This document shows, piece by piece, positions 47,746-60,814 of a stretch of 64,000 nt of DNA (positions are counted from its first letter, which is position 1; every line of letters starts with the position of its first letter). The DNA comes from Anticarsia gemmatalis. Its lineage: Eukaryota > Arthropoda > Insecta > Lepidoptera > Erebidae. The notes beneath the pieces were generated by a model. It had not been told where the DNA came from, did not search any database, and saw nothing but the letters and a program-made list of their open reading frames with translations. The DNA is taken from NCBI RefSeq assembly GCF_050436995.1, contig NC_134753.1, positions 11,842,001-11,906,000 of the forward strand, written 5' to 3'. Both the position numbers and the translations under genes were made by a program.

Positions 47746-49509
47746 TTTGCTAATGCGATTTGTGTTTTATGACTTACGTAACGTCCCGCACTCCGGAATG
47801 TGGTTGAATACACAAAATACACTGAATACATACACAGACTACTGCGTTGAATGCGGCCCCTTGATTAGAACGTCTTGTGGAAATAGGGCTACCAGTTTTC
47901 AGGATGTCTGAAGTTTAAAGGAAAGTGACCCGGTTTAATGAAACTTTGTGTTTGTTTTCAACATGTAAAACTTACAACTCAAGATTTTTCGTATCTACAG
48001 GTAAATAAGTAAGAACAAAAAGGACTTATTCGAATTTTTGATACAACAAACTTGAACGGTATTTTCATGATTAAGATAAAATTTCACAACTAAAGGAAAA
48101 CTTTGATGTAAATAACAACTCAACGCACCTAATTATAAATGAGGATGTCTATTTTTTTAACATATTATGGCTTAGACGAACATTGTGGTTTATAATCTTT
48201 TATAGGGATTTTTCATTGCTGTATCCTGGTAACCCTACGCGTAACTGACACTTGAAAAGTTCGAAGTTCAAAGTATTTCGTCACAATGCAATGAAATGAT
48301 GTTATTTCCAGGGGAATGTGACAGAGTTTTATTATGCTTTTATTACCTACGCCAAATTGTAGGAGATGATTTAATAGCTTGAAATTGGGTTATTTTGTTA
48401 TTCATTTATAAGAAAATATGGGTTTTCCCGAAGATATACGTAGATATCTATCTTGAGTAGAGTACAGAACTACAATAAATTAAAATTTACGATTATTTAA
48501 ATATTTTTTTTTGTCATAAACCACAAGCAACTGAATTAAAAAGGTCTTTGAGAAGGTTACTGTAGTCAAGCATTTCCGTCCTTCGAATATACCTCAAAAG
48601 TGCTCCTGTCAAAGACTTTTTGGGGGCCAAAATATCTTTGGTACTATGCCGACTATAGCGTTACTAATTGTTTAGTCATATATAGTTTTTTCAATCTAGT
48701 TGGATGCTTGTGTAATGATCTAAAATATGTCCAAATCTTTCTTATAATAGATACACATTGCACTCGCTTGCATTGTGCGGTCCAGTAAAAGAAAAGAAAA
48801 GGAAACATAGTCATAGATTCTTTCTTCGTTAGCTACAGTAGGTCAGTAGGTACAGACGTACAAAACCCAAGGTGACCGTCCACTTGCCTGAAGCATTACA
48901 TACATACATATATTAACATATAAAGTAACTGGACGGACGGTATCCGGGAACAAAACGCTGATGACCGCACGAAAACTGGGAATTCGATTATGATATCAAC
49001 GACTGTTGCAGTTATCACCGTTTTTTTCTGCGAACGATGTGCGTTATCACTAAGCAATCCTTTGTTAATATATCTTCGTATACGACGAGAGATAATTAAT
49101 TAAAAAGTGAAGTATTCTAACATTATTTTCGTTTTTACTTTAAGCTCGCACTAAAAGTACGTATATAAGTATGGGTATTCTGGTATCTTCGATATCCATA
49201 ACATATCGGTAAATGAAAGATTGATGTTTTCTAGAGATTTTTGTCGGTACATGTCTATCTGCAAATAGTGAAACATTTGTCCTAACTGCTGTTTCCCGAT
49301 TAACCAATAGGCATAATTTAGCACTAATTATGTGAAGACTAGTTTAACTTACCGCTTTGCAGCCGAATTTATTAGTACCAAAATTGCACCAGATTTTTCT
49401 TGAACAGGCACCGGTAACGCCGTGAGCTAAAACAATAAGTGTGTCTATACAAATATGGGGAAGATTTGGTTCTACATGAAGAAAACTTATAAGATGCTTT
49501 CAGAGCTTC

Positions 49510-49650
49510 AAAATAATGCTTCGGAGGGCACGTAAAAAGTCGGTCCCGGCTATTGCCTACTTAGATAACAGTCGTTAAGCCATGTCAAAGGCCTCTCGGG
49601 CGGCTTGAACAGCTTTGACACTAGGTTGACCACTAACCATACGACAAACA
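49510..49650 (+). repeat. 5S-headed SINE, second subtype, 3' half
   Basis: TGCTTCGGAGGGCACG, AAAAAGTCGGTCCCGG, CAGTCGTTAAGCCATG, GGGCGGCTTGAACAGC and TTGACCACTAACCATACG, followed by a CAAA run. The 5S head is missing. Confidence 0.65.
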
Positions 49651-50049
49651 AACAAACAAGAGCTTCAAAAAGGTAGATCAATAATATCATATCCAGCGTT
49701 TCTTCCACTCGCTTTCTACACCTTACACAATAACACAGTGCGTAATAATTTATCGGCGCGGCTAGGGCTGTCTCGGGAGTTTATATTAATTAAGTGGCAC
49801 GCGGTCACGTGCGGCGCAAAGTAGATTATGTGCCACCCCTACGACTCTTCATTATACCTCATACGCTTTTCCTTATTGTTTTAGATGTTTAGGTAACGAA
49901 ATGTGACCTTGTCGTACCTATATAAGTAAGGAGTGCGATTAACTTGCCATTACCAAACTCCTTTAAAATCTACTACAACACTAATCTACTACAACATAAC
50001 TTTAAAAAAAATATCCATACATGTTTTGCTATTAACAATGTCACTCCGA

Positions 50050-50205
50050 CGTAATAGGGGGCCTAATGCCATTCACCGAGCAAATTACCCAACTCCTGGC
50101 TAGTATTGATCAATATTCTTATATAAATTAGAGAAGTCAGAATTCGAACCTGATACCATAGGTTCAACTGTAGGTTACACTACCAGCCGCGCCACAGAGG
50201 TAGAC
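50050..50205 (-). repeat. tRNA-headed SINE (family T3)
   Basis: On the minus strand: CTCTGTGGCGCGGCTGGTAG (A box), ATCAGGTTCGAATTCTGAC (B box), CTAATTTATATAAG, and GGAGTTGGGTAATTTGC. 5' two-thirds only. Confidence 0.6.
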
Positions 50206-50540
50206 AGTTAAATGACAATGTCCGATCACCAACCCAATCATGAGTTCTATTGAAAGTACTCCAAAAATTTCCCAATGATAATGGTAATAAAATACTTTAG
50301 TAGTCTATAAAGAATGGGGTCAAGATTCAGCTAGATATATTCTAGAAGTTTCCACACAATCTAACCTCTATGGACTACCTTACATAAAGTGACACTTTTA
50401 CTATGACAGTGTATAAATGGAGCTTATTATAGCAGTCATATTTTAACCAAAATGTATGCTTGAAGTACTTTACTTTAGTAACTTTAATGTATTTTATTAG
50501 TGTAGTTCAGTGATGGACTGTTTAATCCAGATCGCTTCTA

Positions 50541-50754
50541 TTAGGTCGGGAAAAAAGTCTTTTTGCATTATAGTATGTATGAACTTACGAAAAAAATCTT
50601 TTCTCTACACAAAAAATCTCGATATTTGGGTAACTCACGAGCTTACTGAAAGAAACCTAATGAACCGTGTACTCATTTGTGATTCTTGAAGCCAAAGAGA
50701 TTTTATTACAAGTTCATAATACTATAATGCGAAAAGACTTTTTCCTCGACCTAA
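50541..50754. mobile_element. rosa-type mariner MITE, 214 bp
   Basis: Terminal inverted repeats of about 45 bp start TTAGGTCGGGAAAAAAG and (right end reversed) TTAGGTCGAGGAAAAAG, both continuing GTCTTTTYGCATTATAG. TA flanks each side (50539-50540, 50755-50756). The TTAGGTCG start resembles rosa-group mariners. The interior has no transposase. Confidence 0.8.
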
Positions 50755-50756
50755 TA

Positions 50757-52786
50757 TATTGCTCTGTGCGTTACTGGTATTTGTTTGGGTTGCTCCCTGC
50801 TACGAACACATTAATACAGTTAAACATACCAAATGCATGATGACATCAATTAAGAAAGCGGTCATTAAGCTTCATAAAGGTCTTAACTGCTCTAACCGTA
50901 ATGTTCTTAACTGCTCAAAGCAATCAGTACAAATCAAAACTAAACAAAACATTATCTACATTTGTTTCAAATCTCTATAGAATTTAAAATTAAAACAGAT
51001 GACTATCACAAAAAGCAACAAATCAAAAGAATTCATAAAAAAAAACTTCTTTAGAATCGTCGAAAAAGAAAATTGCCATTAAAATTTTCTTACAGACGTC
51101 ATAAATAAAGGCGCCGGTCCACGATGCACAAGGTGGGGTCCACAAAGCGTATCGTTAGCAATACCTCGTCCAAGAGGAAGTGGGAAATCATTCGCCCACA
51201 GGAAGAGACAGGAGACTTCCCGAAACTACCCGCAACCCCCTTCCATTCAATTAATCTTAACAAAAAGCGATAAATACAATTTTCGAAGGAAAATTCTTTG
51301 TTTTTAAGAAAAATGCAGTCTTTCAAACATTTTCGGGGCCGCCGCCGGCGTCTGTCTGATGGTTTCCAGTCATTTGAGGATTCGGTTCTTATAGTTATGT
51401 CCCGTATATTGTGATAAACGGCTGAGGGTACGAATTGAAAGAGTAATTTATGAGTCACTTTTTATTATTTTTTTTGTTAAATAGGGGAATTCTGAAAAAC
51501 TCTACGACGGTATTTTTTTACAATATACACGCATTTATGCAGCAAATTAAGTTGTGCCTTGAATAAAATGGCCATCAGTTTACATTCACACTATAAGCTA
51601 CATAGCCCATTTCACACCAAGCAAAGTCGAACATTATTGAAAACTTGAAACATCAAGGTTTTCCCAAGTCCAAGTTAGTTTGAAACTTATAAACACATTG
51701 GCGGGGCTTCTAGGTGGCTTTTAAAAGGCTTTTCTTCGTGCTATAGCGCGCCCCGCGGCCCCGCCCGACCTCTCTTCCCGTCAGATTTAGATCTAGCCTG
51801 GCGTCCAGTGGAGACGAGTCACGGAAGCATTAATTTCTTCACAAATTCTACTACTATTTGTTCTCGAAGTAGTGAGATTTATATCAATTTTACTTTTTGT
51901 TCTTAGTGAGACGTAAGTGTGTGAGTTTTGTCCAGGACTGCTCTTGAGCTAACAATGATAAAATACTTTTTTATGTGTTTTATAGTATCCTGTCTGACCC
52001 AAAATTATCGTGTTAACTTTTAGTTCTAAAACAACAAATTGTAAATTTGAAAATCAATACAAGCATGTATCAAAAAATCCCTTCGGACCCATTAATCAAA
52101 ATTCTATCCAACAATTCACTGGTAGCCGTTTCGTAAATCATCCAGCTTTCTCTAATAAAATTAGGAGTTATCAACTAAACAGTAGAAAACTGCCATAGTT
52201 ATACCGGTAGAACTGATAAGAACTATAAAACTAAACTAAAGAGTAAATAGTGACTTCATAGTAGTGGTCCCGTGGTCGTAACTGAACATTTTTCATCATT
52301 TACTCGGCAATAAGCGGTTTAGTTTTTACCTCGTCTGCCACCGAACAATATATTTCTCTTAATACTTTATTACACTTTCCACTTATATACCAAGTTAATT
52401 GATTTTTTGATGAAAACCGTCGTTAACTTTAAGTAGACTTGCTGCAAAATTTATATTTAACACACAATATTCGAGTAAATTTCACAGCTTATGGATAAAG
52501 TGTCGGATAACCTAACCGACAGATAAAATGATAGGAAACGTAAGAAAACGACAATCGAAATTTTTTTTAGGAGTGGAATAACCCTGGGCTATTTACAGCA
52601 ACAAATAAAATGACTGAAAATAGTTATAAATAACTTAATAATTTCGCTATATCATTTTTATTAATTACCACTTCTACTTACTTGCTAACAAACTCTGTAG
52701 CTTGGCGAGGAGAATACATGTAAAACATTATTATATGTACATATTACTGATATTACTATCTTTATTAAGTATACCTCTAGATAGAT
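50757..52786. other. gene-free stretch
   Basis: The 119-codon minus-strand ORF (51099-51458) includes an Arg-rich run but no domain. The GC-rich patch at 51745 is listed separately. Confidence 0.35.
51745..51913 (+). promoter_or_regulatory. GC-rich promoter-like patch with a following donor site
   Basis: A run of CG-rich sequence (51749-51785) stands out from the AT-rich surroundings and is followed by TCCAGTGG (initiator-like) near 51806 and a consensus donor ACGTAAGT at 51911-51918. It lies 5 kb upstream of nidogen exon 1 on the same strand and could be a non-coding first exon. This is inference. Confidence 0.25.
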
Positions 52787-52978
52787 CTTTGACAGTCGTT
52801 AACAGTAGTCAGTAGGTTGAAAGTCTGACAACTAGTCTTACCGAAGGGTATCGTGTTATAACCCAGGTAACTGGGTTGTGGAGGTCAGATAGGCAGTCGC
52901 TTCATGTAAAATACTGGTATCTAGCTGCATCCGGTGAGACTCAAAGCCGTCTCTAACATAGGTTGGAAGGCTAGGCTC
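52787..52978 (+). repeat. 5S-headed SINE, 3' half
   Basis: TTTGACAGTCGTTAACAG, GACAACTAGTCTTACCGAAG, ACTGGGTTGTGGAGGTC, and CTGCATCCGGTGAGACTC match the 3' half of 21349-21720. It lacks the 5S head. Confidence 0.65.
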
Positions 52979-55900
52979 AAAATATTTTTGATATTACAAT
53001 TTAAAAAGAAATATAGAAATGTCAATCTATGCATTAACCTAACCGATACTTATCCAGAACTTATAAAAGTAACAATTAACTAATGACTAGTGACCGGATG
53101 ACGATTGATCAATATCAATTCTTAACAAAAATAACTCATTAAGGACATACCTAAGTTTTGTATTAATGAGCTTTTGGATTAAAGGAATTCTTAGTATCCG
53201 CGATAATATCAATCATTAAGCATAGTTTTATAGTCAGACCAACTGATATAATATATTAGGTACTCATTATCCTATAAAATATTTGTTTGTTAACACCATG
53301 TACCAAAGTTAGATAACGTAAGAAAGAAAAATATTTTCCCGTTCGAAATAACATTATTATAATCCAAAACAAAGCTGTTTCAACCAAAAAAATATGTTTT
53401 ACTTATCCTTATTTTGAAACTTTCGCATCGTATGATGAATATTTTTTCCTCGTAACACTACGCGGGCGCAAGTTAACCACATGTGCCGAAACGTCTAGCA
53501 AGCCAAGGGTCCGATGATGAGTATAATTTCTGATAATATTTCTAGATATCAATGTATGTTTGTATGTATGTATGTATGCATATAAAACGCCACAAATATG
53601 ATTCCGAGAATCATATTGCAAATACACACCTCAGAAAACATTGTTTAACGTAATAGTTTTATTTTAGTACGGCTAATGTTTAACACTGCAACGTCTAGAA
53701 CGGCTAGAAATAGGAACACAGTCACAATAGACGCGTAAACAATCTTAAAATAAGATGCATCCGGGGAAAAGAAAAAAAAGAAAATTTTCTGCGACAAACA
53801 TTCTGTGCTTATAAAATGTACAGACACGTGCAAAACTATTGCGAAACATCTGTCAGTGTGGCTAAACCACTGAACTGATTTTGATGACATTTTGTATAAA
53901 GACAGTTAACGACTAGGGATATGATTGGATGGATTAAAAGTAGGACCAAGTCATTGTTATAATATATACAGGTTGATTTTAAGAAAACAATAGTTTGTCG
54001 TATCACATCTAGCTTAAACCTAAAAAGACTAATCGCTTTTCCTTTAAAACCTCGGAAAGTCATACAACTAAAAAAGATATACATTTTCATAAATGCGCTT
54101 TTAAATGGAGTAGCGTGTTCATATTTTGCCCGTAACTGTACAATGTACATTTAATGAGCGCGGGTTGCGCTGAAAACCACATACATTCTCTCGTGACTGT
54201 ACCACAGAATAATAAGTACTATACCAACATACCTTTGTTCATCCAATTGGGCGCGAAGTACGTAAAACGTTTCTATCTTTTAGCAAAGGAAGAGTTAATT
54301 TAACCCAGATTATGTGAACATCGGAGGCAAGTTGCCAGGAGTGCACTCACAGAGGTCACTGACCCGCGAACTGTGAATTAAATCGCGAAGATATTTTCGC
54401 GCGTATTATCTGACAGGTCAATGCTCACAGATAAATGTACTGATACTTTAATATTGCGACATTTAAAACAAAATAAAAGTAATCATATCTCCGGGTTTTT
54501 TGTTGTTTTGTTAGATATTCGAATTCAATTGATGTATTTTTTCGTTGGATAAATCCCATATATTTATTAGAAACATTAGACCCGTTCGTATTTCCTGGAT
54601 TGCTATACAATTTTAAAAATTATTTTCACATACATTAGCTGTAACTATATGCAGACTTAAGGTCACCTGACACTTATTTATACACTATGAAACTGGCGGT
54701 AAGACTAGTACCCGAATTTTAAAAATATTACACTTAATACAGGCAAGAGCGACATTTTATGAATTAATGTTATCGTCTCCACAATTACATATGACGCAAG
54801 GATTCTTCAGACGTTTTAATCACACCACTTACCTAGTACTTATAACTATAGGAACTTTTAATATGACGGGGCTATCTAAAGAAAGTTCAATATAATAGTA
54901 TTTATGGATAATATTCTTAATAAAAACAACTCACACGCAGTATATTCTCAAAACGCATTCCGATACCGCAATTGGGATTCCCGAAAGTTAAAAATACACG
55001 AGAATATCTTCTCGAAATAAATCCGAAGACTAAGTGTCACCTCTCATTTATCGAGGGTTTTTAAAGTCAAATTCTTTTCCAAAAATAGTTGTGCCACTTC
55101 TGTTTGTTTGTGGATGTGGGACTTTGATGAATGGGAATGCGAGAATGCGTTACGGTTGCGACAAACGTACGGAGAAATGACATTTTGAATGGGTTTACCT
55201 AGTATTGTATTTATAACTGACTAGCTTTAGACTGTAATTTTGTTTGCACAGAATATAATGCTATTTTCTTCTAAATACGAATAAAACTTTTGCCTATATA
55301 GGTTCAGTGGTTTCAGAGAAAATAACTCACAATTCAGAAGATACCGACAACAGATTAATGCGTTTATATAAAACTAATTTCTTATTTGCCATTTAGCTAG
55401 CCTAAGCTAGCTATCTATAGACTACGGGTTAATCTACCTTCTAAATTTATGTACAAAAACGATATGCGTACACGATATATTATGTAAACAACTGAAGAGA
55501 TATTGCAGAACAGTTTTCAGTTTTCTTTTTATGTCACGTTTAAGAAAAATAAGTAGTAGCTATGGTTGAATCCGTAGCAAAATGACATCTTACTCGACAC
55601 AAAGCGTACAAAAAAGAATAGACTACAAAATTTTAACTGCAACATGACGCATGTACAACTAAGAAAAAATAAAAATCAACTGCAACTATGATATTTAAAT
55701 GAATCTTGCATAAAGTGTTGATATTAATAGAAGGACTGTGTATTCTCCCTCTCGGAATATCCACTTAGTCACGTCTTGCCTCCGTACCTAGTGTAACTGT
55801 AGGCTACTGAAGCAATCTCCACGAGCAGTCTGGTCATTAGAGTCTCATCTTATAGACGTTGTATACAAGTTGAATGTTGCACGCACCGTTGAATTAACCG

Positions 55901-56035
55901 CTGAACTAACATGAAGGATATTCGAGTGTGTATTCTATAGACCAAGTTTAGATACATAATATTACGCTTTTACCCATGGGGTAGCAGACCAACTGTCGTT
56001 CTAAATACCGATACAAAACAAACAAAATTATATAA
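52979..56035. other. gene-free stretch
   Basis: Contains a TATG microsatellite (53551-53580) and three overlapping minus-strand ORFs (72-104 codons, 53409-54150) with no recognised motif. Confidence 0.35.
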
Positions 56036-56132
56036 AAGCGAAGTTTGCAAGGATCGTACCAACAGGCGTTCTCTAGTCTCTACCTACCCCTATGAGAAAA
56101 AGGTGTATTATTTTATGTATGTATGTATGCAT
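56036..56132 (+). repeat. LINE 3'-terminal fragment
   Basis: GAAGTTTGCAAGGATCGTACC, split as GAAGTTTGCAAGG and ATCGTACCAACAGG, then CTCTACCTACCCCTATGAG and a TATG tail. Same LINE end as at 200 and 59130. Confidence 0.6.
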
Positions 56133-56192
56133 ATAATAATTAATTAATAGATTAGTTTCGTAAAATTTGAGAAATAATACATTGTGTGAGTA

Positions 56193-56245
56193 ACGATTTG
56201 AAAAACAGTACTGACAATGATCTGTGTTCTAGAAAAAGAGGGAAT
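56193..56245 (+). repeat. dispersed repeat shared with nidogen intron 1
   Basis: ACGATTTGAAAAACAGTAC and TCTGTGTTCTAGAAAAAGAG resemble 58305-58355 (TGATTTGAAAAACATAAAC, TCTGTGTTTAGAAAAAGA). Confidence 0.45.
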
Positions 56246-56867
56246 GTTGGAAGATGAAGGTACAGAGCTAGTCTTATAATAAAGTTTAAATGGTAATAAA
56301 GACATTTAGCAAGTATTAGCAGTACATAATGAATGAAGCAGTAATCGGATGCTTAGATAATAGCAGTTTAATGGGGACAGACAAACAAACAGCGCGTTAC
56401 AAACTTTGTGATAGATAACAACATTCCTAGCACTAAGATACTTAGTCATTACTTAATTAGGTTATGTTTTGATCAAGGAAATATGTAAAGAATACATAAT
56501 AATGTTTTTGGTGGCTGATCATCATTTGTATTCATTAATTAGGTGTAGAAGTAATAAGAAGTAAATCATGTAACAATACGAATAGAAGTACTTAGTATTT
56601 GGTAAACGTAGCAACTGGCGTTTTTTAGTATCCTACCGTTAAAAAACATACTTCAAAGAGCGGGAGCAAAGCCATGGATTAGCTAAAAGATTCTAGTTGT
56701 TGATAGCTCCTCAACTGATGCGTAACTTTTGATGTGGTTACAAATAATCTCCTATTAAAAAGATACACTAATGATCACTGAAAATAAATAAAACAAAAAC
56801 AACATCAACCCATTAGCACCAATTAGCCGCCATTAATACCGAAAAACTCGAGAGTAACTTACGAAAC

Positions 56868-56958
56868 AAAGCTTAGTTTATTTCAGTAGTACGAGAATGT
56901 CCCATTAACTGAACTGTGTTCGTTCCAGTGATTCCAGTGCGTTGTGCGAAGTGGTAAG
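56868..56958 (+). promoter_or_regulatory. nidogen 5' leader: possible acceptor or initiator, and a short upstream ORF
   Basis: The sequence TTAGTTTATTTCAG ending at 56886 is a good splice acceptor, but TTTCAGT is also the arthropod initiator motif, so it may be either the start of a UTR-bearing exon or the transcription start. A second weaker acceptor-like site, TTCGTTCCAG, follows near 56929. An upstream ATG at 56897 opens only four codons. I cannot decide between the options from sequence alone. Confidence 0.35.
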
Positions 56959-57141
56959 ATGTGGACGTGCGCGGGAGTGCTCGCGCTTGTCGCGTGCGCA
57001 TGCGCAGTCACGCGAGATCAGTTCTACCCTTATGGGCCCGGACTAGACCGAAATCTCCCGAAGGGCAGCGAAATACCGTCCCCGGAGTTCTCGTTAAAAG
57101 TACCCGTTAGATTCTACGGAGAAATCTACGAAAGCGTTTTT
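56959..57141 (+). CDS. Ndg: nidogen coding exon 1: signal peptide and start of NIDO domain
   Basis: The ATG at 56959 opens 61 codons. Residues 1-16 (MWTCAGVLALVACACA) form a typical signal peptide, with cleavage likely before VTRDQF. FYPYGPG and LPKGSE match the start of NIDO domains. The exon ends ...YESVF at a consensus donor GTAAGT (57142), phase 0, and joins exon 2 to read VF-INNFGVLSF, the conserved strand of the domain. Upstream, GTG at 56944 is in frame but is not a plausible eukaryotic start. A four-codon upstream ORF (ATG at 56897, stop at 56906-56908) sits in the likely leader. Confidence 0.9.
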
Positions 57142-57595
57142 GTAAGTACTTTTTTATTTTTATTCTTTTGGGTATTAATAACACTGTCGTGTGTAATCTT
57201 CACAAAATACTCATTTGATGATTTGAAAAGTATTAAAAGATTGTAGGCAGATGTGCATGAAATACATCTGAATTTCACCGTTTACAATCTTAGTCCCATG
57301 TAATAGGGGTCTAGCCTATTGCCGAAATTACTGGGCACGTTACTATAATTATTTAATAAATTATTTTATTTACATAAATATTTTCCCGAGCGGTTGCAGG
57401 ATATAGTTTCTATCCTAGCACCATAATTTTGTCGCTAAGATTTTCGTTTTATATAAAGGGAAACGAGCCTGTTGCTAATTTTACATTTGGGAACATATTA
57501 TACGGGATATTACGAACACGAACCAACTATATTTTGTAACATCATAATGCTATATTGTCTTAGCATAACCGTTACGATTATGGTCATTGTATAAG

Positions 57596-57655
57596 TCTTT
57601 GATCTCTCTGCCTATCCCTACGGAAAGAAGGCGTGATTTTAAGTATGTATAAAAG
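57596..57655 (+). repeat. LINE 3'-terminal fragment
   Basis: GATCTCTCTGCCTATCCCTAC, split as TCTCTGCCTATCCCTAC, then GGAAAGAAGGCGTGATTTTA and AGTATGTAT. Only the last 60 bases of the LINE end. Confidence 0.55.
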
Positions 57656-58260
57656 CTTGTGTACTTGTATAGTTCATTTCAATATTTGATTTAAAATGTC
57701 TCAAACAATTTAACGCGAATAAAGTTGTGGACAATAACTACCTAGTTTCCAAAAATATATCCGATTCACGAGTCTCATCTTTCTTTCTAATTCTTTTTCT
57801 ATCAAGCTCCATTCACGCTTTAAAGCAAATAAAGCCCTTTGTACTCAAGGCAAGTCTTCAATAGTCAACGATTTTAGTCTTTAAATGACTAAGTAGTGCA
57901 ATACATCGCGGTTCGTACACGATTCTCGCGAATAAAATCATTGAGTATCGGAGATTTATATACGAAAGGCCTTACCAATAGTTACATACATAGGCACGTA
58001 TAGTCGTGAATGGTACTGATCTAATAGCATTAGCTATTCAATCCTGATATTAAGTATTCATGCTAGTTTGTATTGAACCAGACATCATACGTCACGGACT
58101 ATTGTCGTCTAGTAGGTACTGTATTTGCATACTGTAGTATTTATTATTTGGCCACTTTTGGTTGCACAGTTACACTAAATATTCAAGACTTCGACCAATA
58201 AAATCCAGCTGAATTATACTATCCCAATTTAACCAGGGTGGTAATCATAAGGCCTAATCC

Positions 58261-58428
58261 TTCTCTCATTCAGGGAGCCTAGCCTCGTAACGGATTTCTG
58301 TTTTAATGATTTGAAAAACATAAACGATGTGATAATCTGTGTTTAGAAAAAGATGGCGACGAAAAAGAGAAGTACAATATCAGTTCTTCTCTCATTCAGG
58401 CAGCCTAGCGTCGTAACGGATTTCTGTT
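58261..58428 (+). repeat. 42-bp direct repeat pair
   Basis: TTCTCTCATTCAGG[G/C]AGCC then TAGC[C/G]TCGTAACGG and ATTTCTGTT occur at 58261-58302 and 58387-58428 with two mismatches. The spacer matches 56193-56245. Inside nidogen intron 1. Confidence 0.7.
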
Positions 58429-59129
58429 AAAATTTTTGATGATGAAAGTTTTGATTGGGAAAAACGACAAATCAGAATCACCGAGTTAGTGCGTTGTCGT
58501 ACTGATTCGCAACTCTAAATTTGTGTAGTGTATTAGGTAGATTATATGCTACCTAAAATCAGCTACGTAGTATGTAATGCGTTATGACCTTCGGCACAAA
58601 AGTTATCATCGTTAGTGTGAAAACCACCGGCCAGAGACAGTTATATTATAAATATAAGTATCCATTGAATAAAAAACGTAATTTTTCAAAAGAAAATGAA
58701 CTCAATGGAATAAAATTTTACAGGATTATAATAGAACATAATAATAGATATATTTCTGAGGAAGAATATAGGCAGCCCTTTCAGCAGGAAGCGCAGCGGC
58801 ATAAGCTAGTTTAAATAAACTATGTTGCCACGCAAACACTTAATGAAATAATTAAAAGAAGTAGCACATTGACCTCAGATGTCGAACCTACAATGAGAAT
58901 ACCTACTAAGTTAGATTGAGTCACAGCTAATTTTATTGTTATTTCGTTACCTATTGAATTAATGCGTTAAGTTCAACATGTCAAATTACATTATGCACAT
59001 ATTTTGGATTCCGTTTGCGACATTTTGTCAATACATTGGAAAGTACATGAATGAGAATGAGAATGTTATATATTAGGGTGTTTCCACTCCGGGTATATTT
59101 ATCGGTATGTTTTGCAATTTGATCTTTGC

Positions 59130-59320
59130 ACGAAAAAGACGTACACAGATCACGTCGACAATGTCTTGAAAAAAGGTCAGGTGCGTAGAACTCTTAACCC
59201 TTGGTCCGTTATGACAAGATGTACGGATGTGGCACAAGGGAAGTTTGTAAGGATCATACCAAGTGGCATTCTTTGGTCCTACTCCCATGGGAAAAAGCGA
59301 GATATTATGTATGTACATAA
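59130..59320 (+). repeat. LINE 3'-terminal fragment
   Basis: Longest copy of this LINE end here: GGTCAGGTGCGTAG, CCGTTATGACAAGATGTACG, GAAGTTTGTAAGGATC, and CCCATGGGAAAAAGCG then a TATG tail. In one frame it gives the worn reverse-transcriptase C-terminus. Inside nidogen intron 1. Confidence 0.65.
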
Positions 59321-60814
59321 GTATGGATGCTACTTTAATTGCCCTTGACGGGTGTTGCCCCGGAAACGTGCGGAAACGCCCAAAAAATGCACGCCTGATT
59401 TGAAATCGCAGTCAAGGCACTTATCATCATTATTACATGAAAGAAGGCGAATCACACGAATAATTTCAATTATATGGAACACAGTCGACAGCCGCATAAG
59501 GAAAATGTATATCTACTTATTATTTGCCGCTTATTTATTTACACTAAATAAGACCTGAATCCTGTTTAGAAGTTTTACTTCGATTTGACTAACTGATCAT
59601 ACGTCACAGAATGAAAACATGTAACACATCCCCTAAAATCATGTTTCATCTACTGAAACACTAACAGAGATTCCTATCTTAGTGTAATATAACTCACCAT
59701 AACTTTGAGCATCGGGAAATTGACCTAAATTATTTGATTTTGACCCTTAGTGTTGTATCAGACAATGTCATGAGAAATGCAAGTTAGGTACAACAATGTG
59801 TACTGAGATGAACGGAAGTGCACGTGGGTGCATATCGCAGTGATAGCGACAGGTCATTGACTGCGCACTTGATTTTGGAAAATATATACCTAAATAAATA
59901 CACATAATGAACCTCTAAAGTGTGAATCGAAAAAATATTACAAATAAATAATTCAATTTAACTATTTTCCACTTTGAGTTGTGGGTTTTTCATCCTGAAA
60001 TGGGAGATTCGGAAAATTAGATGTAAGATTATGGTTTCTTTTTTATTACAAACATAAAAAATGGAGACTTTAGAAACTATGAATCAAAGAATACTTGAAG
60101 AATGTTAAGTAACTTTTAGTTCTGGGACTATCATCATAAATATATTGTGTGACTTTATCATTAATGTGATTTTATATTAAGTTTATAAATTATAATTTCT
60201 TGTGCATTTCGTTTATTTAATAAACGGGTTAATACCTGTCTGTATATACCATAGCAACAAAGTTACCGGCGTAAATTCACTCACTGTATTATTGACTGTC
60301 ATAAGTGTAAGCATTTGATGTAAATGAATAAGTGATTTGATTTTGAAAAGGATTATATTCTTTGCTATAAAGCAAAGCAAGAATAAAACAGAATACTTTC
60401 GAATACGATAAAAACCTTCATACCTATCAACAATTGCGTAAAAAGGAACGATAAAAAGTCAGTACCAATTTATAAAAACACGTCGCAATTAGACATTTTA
60501 AGAAACATTATCATAACGAGTTGAGCGAATGTCGGGACCTTTAGTTAAAATTACCTAAATGCCGTATTATCGCACCGGGTCAACACCGTGTTTATATAAC
60601 TCACTAATGTAATAGATAAACTACTACTTACTATGTATTATAATCGTCGAAATATAACTTGATTTAGAACTATAGAATTACATATTTATGTTTCTAACTA
60701 GAATGATCTAACGACTCGTGCGTTTTCCAATGCCGGTGATGTTTATTTACTTTCACCTCAAATACAGTGTCAAAAATCTCATAATAAGTATATTGAAAAT
60801 ATTTGAAAATATGT

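Larger units (their letters stand above)
45397..49509. other. gene-free stretch with GC-rich patches
   Basis: GC-rich, promoter-like patches lie at 47240-47335 and 47665-47745 in otherwise AT-rich DNA. ORFs up to 88 codons lack motifs. No repeat recognised. Confidence 0.35.

Noticed and set aside
51099..51458. 119-codon minus-strand ORF
   Set aside because: Longest of the desert ORFs, but no domain, no splice signals, and a composition typical of translated non-coding DNA.
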